The notes under the pieces are model-generated. The model did not search any database, was not told where the DNA came from, and saw only the letters and a program-made list of their open reading frames with translations. Positions 7,302-13,775 of a stretch of DNA of 20,725 nt are shown here, in pieces. How positions within the stretch are numbered: position 1 is the first letter of the stretch; each line of letters begins with the position of its first letter. Source of the stretch: Mageeibacillus sp. UBA1243 (GTDB lineage: Bacteria; Bacillota; Clostridia; UBA1212). The stretch covers positions 1 through 20,725 of the forward strand of contig DBWH01000051.1 of assembly GCA_002308595.1 (NCBI GenBank), in the 5' to 3' direction. Position numbers and translations under genes: made by a program.

Positions 7302-8600
7302 ATGAGTAATCTGAAACTCGCAGTTGCCGTCATGGACATCGGAACGACAGGCGTCAGGATCCTTGTGGGAAGGATTACCGACAAGGGCATTCCGAAGATA
7401 ATTGCGAAATCCGAGTGTGTTGCATCCGAACCGATCAACGTGCTCACGCCCGACCTTGGCCGCACACAGCTTCGCGCATGCGTCGAAAAGGCTGTCGACA
7501 CGATTCTCGCCAAGACAGGCATCGAGATCACCTCATGCTACGTAAGTCTCTCAAACGCTTTTATCAGGCAGGTTTACAGCTCGGGCGAGATTTTCCTCGT
7601 TCCGCAGGCTCCCGTTACGGGACTTGACGTCGGAAAGGTGCTCAACAGGGCGTCCGAGGTTGAGTACGGCGACGACGAGGTGCTCATCGACATAGTTCCC
7701 CTCGCATATTTTGCCGACGGCGAGCTTCTCAAGGACAAACCCGAGACTACGGTGTGCAGCAGGCTCTCTCTTGAAGCCAATGCGATTATCTCAAGAGCCG
7801 ACGTTTGCACCAATATCTCGAAACTCCTCTCTGAGTGCGGCATCAAGACCGACGGTTTCGTGCCCTCGTTCTTCGCAAGCCAGAAGGTTTTCGACTCATC
7901 CTCGTTCTTCTCATCAAAGGGCGGCGGCTGCTTCACGGTGATTGCGGACGTTGGCGGTACGTCGACGGACGTTTCAATTTACTACAACGGCATTCCGTTT
8001 GCTTTCGACACGGTGAAGGTCGGAGGAAACAATATAACAAGAGATATCGAAGTGGTTCTCTCGGTTCCGTCAAACCAGGCGGCAAGGCTCAAGATGAACT
8101 ACAACTACGCGGCCCCCGCGGCAGTGACCGTCAACGATACCATCCAGCTTGACAGGGCGGACAAGGAGGAGCAGACAATCGAGGCTTCGTACCTTGCCGG
8201 CATCATCAACGCAAGGATTGAGGACATCGCCAAGAAAGTCGAGCGCGCCGCAGCAGAGCTCATGGAGAGCAGAGGGGTAAGCAAATCGGCAATAAGCAGG
8301 TTCTATTTCATTGGCGACGGTATAGTTGAGTACCGCGGCATCAAGGAAGTGCTCGAATCTGTAATCAGGACAGCTGACGTGGAGGCTGTTGACAAGGGCA
8401 GAGATCTCGGAATCAAAACCTCGTTCACGACCGCGCTCGGCATGCTCATTTACATTTCGTCCAAGATCAAATACGGTCGCCGCCCGTCAACGGTGATCAA
8501 CCACAACGAGACCGATGCCGCCAAGGCGGATGACGCGGATTCAAAGGACGGAAAGGGTAAAAAGGGTCTGAAAGCCTTTTTCGGCAAATTCAAAGGCTGA
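7302..8600 (+). CDS. ftsA: cell division protein FtsA
   Basis: FtsA is the actin-like ATPase that tethers FtsZ filaments to the membrane. The 432-residue product from ATG 7302 has the normal length. It shows phosphate-1 motif MDIGTTGVR (Asp12), phosphate-2 motif ADVGGTSTDVS (Asp216 to Asp223), the following VGGNNITRDI segment that is characteristic of FtsA, and a C-terminal KKGLKAFFGKFKG that fits the amphipathic membrane-targeting helix. The start is chosen because GGAG at 7290-7293 lies eight bases upstream and because the homology begins there; a GTG at 7155 would add 49 unrelated residues. It has its own promoter and stands between ftsQ and two ftsZ genes. The acidic, Lys-rich linker before the terminal helix is variable in this family. 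Confidence 0.93.
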   Translation: MSNLKLAVAVMDIGTTGVRILVGRITDKGIPKIIAKSECVASEPINVLTPDLGRTQLRACVEKAVDTILAKTGIEITSCYVSLSNAFIRQVYSSGEIFLVPQAPVTGLDVGKVLNRASEVEYGDDEVLIDIVPLAYFADGELLKDKPETTVCSRLSLEANAIISRADVCTNISKLLSECGIKTDGFVPSFFASQKVFDSSSFFSSKGGGCFTVIADVGGTSTDVSIYYNGIPFAFDTVKVGGNNITRDIEVVLSVPSNQAARLKMNYNYAAPAAVTVNDTIQLDRADKEEQTIEASYLAGIINARIEDIAKKVERAAAELMESRGVSKSAISRFYFIGDGIVEYRGIKEVLESVIRTADVEAVDKGRDLGIKTSFTTALGMLIYISSKIKYGRRPSTVINHNETDAAKADDADSKDGKGKKGLKAFFGKFKG

Positions 8601-8660
8601 GCGAAGCCCGAAAACTTCCGAAAAAGCGCATTTTTGCCCGAAAACGGTAAATAACGCGTA

Positions 8661-8689
8661 TTGAAAAAAGCGATGCGCGGCAATATAAT
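8661..8689 (+). promoter_or_regulatory. strong promoter for ftsZ1
   Basis: TTGAAA (8661-8666) and a perfect TATAAT (8684-8689) are spaced by 17 bases. Short A- or T-tracts at 8611-8614, 8621-8625, 8631-8635 and 8641-8644 recur every 10 bases or so upstream, which would bend the DNA. A hairpin AAGAG (8694-8698) with CTCTT (8704-8708) lies at the expected transcript start. Confidence 0.9.
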
Positions 8690-8726
8690 ATATAAGAGAA
8701 AAACTCTTGTTTTGGGAGGTATCATC

Positions 8727-9815
8727 GTGCCTGTTAGTTATGACATTGAACAAGTAAAGGACGCAAGAGTCGCAATCATCGGCATTGGCGGCGGCGGAAA
8801 CAACGCTGTCAACAGAATCATCGAAGAGACAGCCGGTGACAAGGACATGGAGAAGGTTTCGTTCATCGCAATGAATACCGACTACCGTGTGCTTAACAAC
8901 TCAAAAGCTAAAATCAGAATTCCTCTTGGCGAGAAGCTCACAAGAGGCGTCGGCTGCGGAGCAAAACCCGAGGTCGGAAGAATGGCGGCTGAAGAGTCCA
9001 CGGAGCAGATCAAGAACGCTCTCGAGAATATCGACATGGTGTTCATCACCTGCGGTATGGGCGGCGGAACCGGAACGGGCGCTGCACCTTACGTTGCCGA
9101 ACTGGCACAGGCGAAAGGCATTCTTACCATTGGCGTTGTCACAAAGCCCTTCGGATTTGAGGGAAAGAAAAAGACAGTCACCGCCGAGGAAGGAATCGAA
9201 AAGCTGAAGGCGAACACAGACTCGCTCGTTGTCATTCCGAACGACAGAGTTTACAACGTGCTGAGAGAGAAGGGCACAATGCGCGAGGCATTCAGGCGCG
9301 TTGACACGGTCCTTTCGACAAGCGTCAAGGGCATCTGCGAGATCATCACAAAGCGCGGCGAAGTCAATATCGACTTTGCTGACCTCAAGACAGTCATGAC
9401 AGGCCGCGGCATCATCCACATGGGCGTCGGTTTCGGCAAGGGCGACAACAGATTTGCGGACGCTCTCAACATGGCTATCAAGAACCCGCTGCTCGACACT
9501 TCAATCGACGGTGCAAAAGAGGTTGTTCTCAACTTCTACGGCGACAACATCGGCATCTTCCAGATGAACGAGAGCTCGGAATACATCGCCAAGGCGGTTC
9601 ACCCCGACGCAGAAATCATCTGGGGTTACAGAGAGCCCGAGGGAGAGACAGCGGAGAAAGACTTCGTTCAGGTTACGATCATCGCGGCAGATATCGTGCC
9701 GGTTGAAAAGACGACCAGCCTTCCTTTCGTAGGAGCGAGCGAGAAGCCCGAACCGCCGGTTCAGGAACAGCCCGTGAGAAGGTCTGAGTTCAGCTGGAAG
9801 CCGATCGGATTCTGA
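8727..9815 (+). CDS. ftsZ: FtsZ paralogue 1 (divergent C-terminus)
   Basis: This 362-residue tubulin-like GTPase has the nucleotide-binding GIGGGGNN (19-26), the tubulin signature GGGTGTG (112-118) and an intact T7 catalytic loop NIDFAD (Asn214, Asp216, Asp219), so it should bind GTP and complete the active site of a neighbour. The start is GTG 8727, with GGGAGG at 8714-8719 seven bases upstream; the frame stays open further back, but that part overlaps the promoter. The linker after the globular domain is only about 30 residues, and the end, RRSEFSWKPIGF, does not match the usual D-I/V-P-x-F-L-R peptide that binds FtsA. It may therefore depend on the second FtsZ for membrane attachment (inference). 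It is one of two adjacent ftsZ genes. Confidence 0.93.
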   Translation: MPVSYDIEQVKDARVAIIGIGGGGNNAVNRIIEETAGDKDMEKVSFIAMNTDYRVLNNSKAKIRIPLGEKLTRGVGCGAKPEVGRMAAEESTEQIKNALENIDMVFITCGMGGGTGTGAAPYVAELAQAKGILTIGVVTKPFGFEGKKKTVTAEEGIEKLKANTDSLVVIPNDRVYNVLREKGTMREAFRRVDTVLSTSVKGICEIITKRGEVNIDFADLKTVMTGRGIIHMGVGFGKGDNRFADALNMAIKNPLLDTSIDGAKEVVLNFYGDNIGIFQMNESSEYIAKAVHPDAEIIWGYREPEGETAEKDFVQVTIIAADIVPVEKTTSLPFVGASEKPEPPVQEQPVRRSEFSWKPIGF

Positions 9816-9840
9816 TAAAAAGGTCTGACGAAGGTTTTTG

Positions 9841-9868
9841 AAAGACTCTAAAAGACTCTGAGAGAGTC
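9841..9868 (+). promoter_or_regulatory. repeat and hairpin in the ftsZ1-ftsZ2 gap
   Basis: AAAGACTCT occurs twice, ten bases apart (9841-9849, 9851-9859). The second copy pairs with AGAGTC at 9863-9868 across a three-base loop. No T-tract follows, so it is not a normal terminator; it may be a transcript-stabilising or regulatory element. A weak -10-like GATAAT lies at 9912-9917 without a good -35. Confidence 0.4.
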
Positions 9869-9980
9869 CCCAAGGAACGTAAAAAACGGGAGCCCTTATT
9901 GAGGGACGCCTGATAATACAAAAGCGACAGCTACAAATGAAAAAAATCCGGCGCTTGACCGGGTTTAGAGGAGGTTTACA

Positions 9981-11168
9981 ATGGCTAATGAATTTGGTGA
10001 GTACAACGATTTCTTCTCGGAAAGCGACTTTGTCGATGCAAGAATCGTTATCCTCGGCGTCGGCGGCGGCGGAAACAACGCTGTTGACAGAATGATAGAA
10101 GACAACAACTTTGACGACGTTACTTTTGTTGCCGTAAATACAGACGTTAACGTGCTGAGCGCATGCAAGGCGCCGGTTAAGGTTCAGATCGGCAGAAAAG
10201 AAACAAAAGGCCTTGGCGCAGGCGCAAAACCTGAGGTCGGTGCAAAATCGGCTCAGGAAAACTACGAGGACATTTCAAAAGTTCTTGACGACTGCGACGT
10301 TGTGTTCATCACTGCAGGTATGGGCGGCGGAACCGGTACAGGTGCTGCTCCGATCATTGCAAAGTGCGCAAAGGACAAGGGCATCCTCACAATCGCCGTT
10401 GTTTCCAAACCGTTCTCATTTGAGGGCGCGCGCAAGATGAAGGTTGCCGAGGCAGGCATCGAAGAGCTCAAAGCCAACGTAGACTCAATGCTCATCGTTC
10501 CCAACAACAACATCTTCAAAGTATTCAAGGATCAGAGAATTCCGATCAAAGAAGCTTTCAAGAAGGCTGACGAGATCCTCACCCAGTCCGTTGCAGGTAT
10601 CTACGATATCATCAAGAAGTGCGGCGACATCAACATCGACTTCGCTGACATCAAGACGACAATGACAAACCGCGGCATCATCCACATGGGCGTCGGCTTC
10701 GGCAAGGGAGAAGACAGGTTCAAGCAGGCTCTCGCAAGAGCAACCCAGAACCAGCTCCTCGAAACAACCATCGACGGTGCAAAGATCATCCTCGTTCAGT
10801 ACTTTGGCGATACGCTCGACATGGGTGCCATTGCTCAGTGCGGCAATGAAATCTGCGAGAAGGCAGATCCCAACGTTGACATCATCTTCGGTACAAGAGA
10901 ACCCGAAGTTGAGAGCGAAGACCTCAGAGATTTCGTCTACATCACGATCATCGCGGCAGACTTTGCTCCCAAGGAGGCAGCTCTCTCCGACAGCTCATTT
11001 GCAAGCATCGCATCGGGCGAAGCTTTCCAGAGAGCACAGGTTTCCTCACAGAGCGCATTCGGACCCGCTACAGCTCCGGCTCCCCAGCCCCAGGCTCAGC
11101 CCGCTCCCGAAGCTCCCGCTAAGGAAGACGATGACGACGTTCCTCCGTTCTTAAGAGCAAGAAACTGA
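9981..11168 (+). CDS. ftsZ: FtsZ paralogue 2 (canonical, with FtsA-binding tail)
   Basis: The 395-residue product has GVGGGGNN (26-33), GMGGGTGTG, and T7 loop NIDFAD (Asn218, Asp220, Asp223). After the globular core comes a disordered Ala-Pro-Gln linker of about 50 residues and a terminal DDDDVPPFLRARN, which is the classic conserved C-terminal peptide that recruits FtsA and other partners. This copy is therefore the likely main Z-ring protein. The ATG is preceded by AGAGGAGG (9967-9974) at six bases. The gap of 165 bases to ftsZ1 has no clear terminator, so readthrough from the strong ftsZ1 promoter is likely. The two proteins are clearly paralogous along their whole cores but differ at many positions, so the duplication is not recent. 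Confidence 0.96.
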   Translation: MANEFGEYNDFFSESDFVDARIVILGVGGGGNNAVDRMIEDNNFDDVTFVAVNTDVNVLSACKAPVKVQIGRKETKGLGAGAKPEVGAKSAQENYEDISKVLDDCDVVFITAGMGGGTGTGAAPIIAKCAKDKGILTIAVVSKPFSFEGARKMKVAEAGIEELKANVDSMLIVPNNNIFKVFKDQRIPIKEAFKKADEILTQSVAGIYDIIKKCGDINIDFADIKTTMTNRGIIHMGVGFGKGEDRFKQALARATQNQLLETTIDGAKIILVQYFGDTLDMGAIAQCGNEICEKADPNVDIIFGTREPEVESEDLRDFVYITIIAADFAPKEAALSDSSFASIASGEAFQRAQVSSQSAFGPATAPAPQPQAQPAPEAPAKEDDDDVPPFLRARN

Positions 11169-11184
11169 AGGCTGAAAACTGATT

Positions 11185-11238
11185 AAAAAATCCGCTTCTT
11201 CGAAAAAGGTCTCAAACTCTAAGAAGAAGCGGTTTTTT
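11185..11238. terminator. bidirectional intrinsic terminator between ftsZ2 and the methyltransferase
   Basis: CCGCTTCTTC (11192-11201) and GAAGAAGCGG (11223-11232) form a perfect ten-base-pair stem, flanked by AAAAAA on the left and TTTTTT on the right. It can stop transcription from both convergent genes. Confidence 0.93.
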
Positions 11239-11259
11239 CGTATTTATAGGATTATTCAG

Positions 11260-11862
11260 TCACCTTTTCTTTAAAGGTTTTGTGCCTGCGGGACGCTCGC
11301 CGCGCTTCTCCGCCGAAAAGACAAAATACCCGTCACCGGTCCTCGTAATCCTGACGCCGCCGAACACGCTTATGATCTTGTTCTTGTACCAGTCAAGCCG
11401 CTTTGTCACCATAAACAGCCTGCCGCCAATGCGAAGGTGCCTGAAAGCCCCTTCAATAAAAGCCTTTGCCACCGAAAAGTCCGTGTGGTAGGGCGGGTTT
11501 GAAAGTATCACGTCAAAGCCTCTCTCGGAAACGGCCGAGAAAGCGTCCGAGCAGTAGGCTTTTATGCGCGAGGACGCAAGGCCGTTTGCATTGGCGTTTT
11601 CGGCAGAAAGCTTCACGCATCTGTCGTCAACGTCCGTAAAGTGAATCTCGGCGCCGTCAAAAACCAGCCCGAGGCAGATGCCGACAATGCCGGTGCCGCA
11701 GCCAAGGTCAAGTATCTTTGCGGGCATCTCGCCGGACTGCTCAATCGAGGCCCGCGCCTCATCGAGCATCGCAAGCGTCCCGCTGTCTGCCTTTGAGGGC
11801 GAGAAAATGCCGCTCTCAGTCGCAAGCTCTATTTCGATATCGCCAATGCATGTCCTGTACAT
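11260..11862 (-). CDS. RsmC-like class I SAM-dependent methyltransferase
   Basis: The 200-residue protein is a single Rossmann-type methyltransferase domain. Motif I is LDLGCGTGIVG (from residue 51), an acidic residue after the second strand is in HFTDVDD, and motif IV is LSNPPYH (about 120-126). NPPY/F followed by H and a later GGRLFMVTKRLDWYKN stretch is the pattern of the small-methyltransferase domain found in RsmC and RlmG, which make N2-methylguanine in ribosomal RNA. It lacks the N-terminal non-catalytic half of E. coli RsmC, as is common in Gram-positive relatives. Target base and position are not known. It is the only complete - strand gene here, convergent with ftsZ2 and divergent from the secreted-protein gene. 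The ATG has no strong Shine-Dalgarno sequence. Confidence 0.8.
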   Translation of the reverse strand: MYRTCIGDIEIELATESGIFSPSKADSGTLAMLDEARASIEQSGEMPAKILDLGCGTGIVGICLGLVFDGAEIHFTDVDDRCVKLSAENANANGLASSRIKAYCSDAFSAVSERGFDVILSNPPYHTDFSVAKAFIEGAFRHLRIGGRLFMVTKRLDWYKNKIISVFGGVRITRTGDGYFVFSAEKRGERPAGTKPLKKR

Positions 11863-11928
11863 AAGTTTAAAACCTTTTTGCCTGCGCGCCGGCCGGTGCC
11901 GCCGCGCCCTTAAATATCGCGCGGATAT

Positions 11929-11956
11929 CTTATATCACCGCGCCGTCAAAAATCAA
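11929..11956 (-). promoter_or_regulatory. possible promoter for the methyltransferase
   Basis: Reading the - strand, TTGATT (11956-11951) and TATAAG (11934-11929) are 16 bases apart and point at the gene. Both boxes deviate from consensus, so this is tentative. Confidence 0.35.
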
Positions 11957-11998
11957 GAGACGACTTGTCTGCGGGGCAAAAAGCGACGATTAAACTGT

Positions 11999-12023
11999 CG
12001 GTTTTAAGCACCCTTAAAAGCCG
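11999..12023. repeat. inverted repeat between divergent genes
   Basis: TTTTAAG (12002-12008) pairs with CTTAAAA (12013-12019) over a four-base loop, extended by a CGG/CCG clamp with one bulge. It lies just upstream of the -35 box of the secreted-protein promoter and could be an operator. No terminator tail is present. Confidence 0.3.
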
Positions 12024-12031
12024 GTGAGCTA

Positions 12032-12060
12032 TTGAAAAGAGGTCGCGGATAGGCTACAAT
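12032..12060 (+). promoter_or_regulatory. sigma-A-type promoter for the secreted protein
   Basis: TTGAAA (12032-12037) and TACAAT (12055-12060) are separated by exactly 17 bases, with the start codon about 33 bases after the expected transcript start. Confidence 0.82.
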
Positions 12061-12099
12061 GTTTTCACGGAAAAATTTGTCTGAAAGGGGGGCGCTCCG

Positions 12100-13551
12100 T
12101 TGAAGAAGCTTTCTAAAGTTATAGCTGTTTTATTGGCGGCAGTTATGATGCTGCCTGTGTTTGCGGGCGTCACCGCTGCAGACGAATGGGGGCGCCCCGA
12201 CAACTATGCGACCGGTGCTTTCCCGCAAAAATACGGAAAAATCGGCGCTGACATAAACGTCAGCACGCTAACGGAATCGCTTGAGATCACCTTGACGGCT
12301 GACAAAAAAACGTTTGACAGCGGAAAGATTACGTTTACGCTGAACGTTAGGGGCGGCGAGGAAGGGCTTGCCGTCAATGCCGTTGGCGTCATCCCCGTAT
12401 ACAACACATATATTCTGAGCGCGGTTTCGGAAGGTAATCCTGAGACCGCGGATTCGAGGCTCATCGGCGGATTCAGCTTTGAAAAAAAGCCGGTGCTTGA
12501 GGCGTCGAAATGGACCGAAAACATGGATGCGTACGCGGTGGCGGCCGCCTGGCGCAGCACGGATCCGCTTTACATACCGGAGAACACAAACAGGGACTTT
12601 TATTCGTTCTCGCTGATGCCGAAAAACAACGCCAAGGGCCCGAGCGAGATTCAGGCCTACGTCACGTTTAAGTACGGCGAACTTGAGTTTTCGAGGCTCG
12701 TAGGGATTACCATTGGCGGCAACGACAGAAGAATCACCTCCGCGTCAGTCACGGTGGGAAACGACTTGACTCTGAAGGTAAAGGCGGTGCTCGGCGAGCT
12801 GACCGAGGCGCCTTACATGCTCTTTAACGTTGAGGGGACGGGCTCGGGAATTGTTGTCGGCACGTTCAGGAACGGTTTCTGGGAGTTTGACTTTGACGGA
12901 ATCGGTTATGAGCAGATGACGGACAAAATCGGGTTTACGCTTTTCGCAAACGGTGCGGCCGTTGACAGCAGAAACGGATTTACGATCAAAAATTATGCGG
13001 AAGTGCTGCTCGGGAGCGGCGCGGACGATGACGCCAAGGTACTTGCCGGCAGGATGCTGATGTACGGCGCCGAGGTGCAGAAGGCTCTGGGGTATAAGAC
13101 GGACAGGCTTGCGACCGAAGGCGTCGGCGAGCTTTCAGATGAGGAGCTTTTCAAGGAGATTGAAGCCCCGGAGAGGCGCGGCGGGAAGAACGAGGGCGAA
13201 GAGGCCACTGTGATAAGGGGGAGCACGTTTGATCTACTTGGCGGTTTTGAGTTCGGCTTTGACGTTGCCGCGGCGGGCGAAGATATTCGGGTAAGCTACG
13301 AGGAGACGGGCGAGGAGCTTGATTTTACCGTCAGCGAAGGCGAGGAAAACGCGACCGTAACGACCGCTTCTGTCGGAATTTTAGGCATTGATAAGATGAT
13401 CGTTTTTGAAAACGGCGGAGGAAACACGGTTTCGATGTCGGGCGCCGACTATATCGTCGAGGTCTGGGACAGTGAGACCGAAGGCGAGCTCGCCAAGGCG
13501 CTCTACGCGCTGTGCCTTGCCGCTTTGCAGTGCAAAGGGCTTGGCGGTTAA
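12100..13551 (+). CDS. uncharacterised secreted protein
   Basis: The 483-residue product begins with a clear signal peptide: MKKLSK, a hydrophobic core to about residue 22, and a cleavage site after GVTA near residue 26. No LPXTG motif, transmembrane anchor or lipobox is seen, so it is probably released or held non-covalently. Residues about 55-210 are beta-rich and resemble extracellular Ig-like or cohesin-like modules. Residues about 285-340, including NYAEVLL and LMYGAEVQKALGY, resemble a helical module that recurs in large surface proteins of gut clostridia (from general familiarity, not a search). An acidic stretch and another beta-rich segment follow. The TTG start has GGGGGG at 12087-12092 seven bases upstream and is followed at once by the signal peptide. 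Function is unknown. Confidence 0.8.
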   Translation: MKKLSKVIAVLLAAVMMLPVFAGVTAADEWGRPDNYATGAFPQKYGKIGADINVSTLTESLEITLTADKKTFDSGKITFTLNVRGGEEGLAVNAVGVIPVYNTYILSAVSEGNPETADSRLIGGFSFEKKPVLEASKWTENMDAYAVAAAWRSTDPLYIPENTNRDFYSFSLMPKNNAKGPSEIQAYVTFKYGELEFSRLVGITIGGNDRRITSASVTVGNDLTLKVKAVLGELTEAPYMLFNVEGTGSGIVVGTFRNGFWEFDFDGIGYEQMTDKIGFTLFANGAAVDSRNGFTIKNYAEVLLGSGADDDAKVLAGRMLMYGAEVQKALGYKTDRLATEGVGELSDEELFKEIEAPERRGGKNEGEEATVIRGSTFDLLGGFEFGFDVAAAGEDIRVSYEETGEELDFTVSEGEENATVTTASVGILGIDKMIVFENGGGNTVSMSGADYIVEVWDSETEGELAKALYALCLAALQCKGLGG

Positions 13552-13586
13552 AGGACGGGCCGCAGTTTAAAAAGCAAACGGCAGAC

Positions 13587-13628
13587 GCGCCGGAGAAGGT
13601 CAAAACCCTGAGCTCCGGCGCTCCTTTT
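13587..13628 (+). terminator. intrinsic terminator after the secreted-protein gene
   Basis: GCGCCGGAG (13587-13595) and CTCCGGCGC (13613-13621) form a nine-base-pair stem around a 17-base loop, followed by TCCTTTTAT. The T-run is short, but the stem is strong and well placed 35 bases after the stop. Confidence 0.7.
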
Positions 13629-13653
13629 ATACACTTTCCTGCCGCCAAGAATA

Positions 13654-13682
13654 TTGAAATAATAATACGTTTGGGATATACT
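13654..13682 (+). promoter_or_regulatory. sigma-A-type promoter for the ABC exporter operon
   Basis: TTGAAA (13654-13659) and TATACT (13677-13682) are 17 bases apart. The predicted start at about 13689 falls at the edge of an ATG at 13691 that opens a 30-codon basic ORF ending inside the first ABC gene. Confidence 0.82.
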
Positions 13683-13775
13683 AAATTTGTATGCGCATTC
13701 AAAGACGAAAGGTTTTCGGACGCGCAGACCCACAAAAAACTAAAAACGCTTGCAACAACGTGAAACGGAGAATTC

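Noticed and set aside
8661..8726. FtsZ1 start at TTG 8661
   Set aside because: This TTG is the -35 box of the promoter; GTG 8727 has GGGAGG seven bases upstream.
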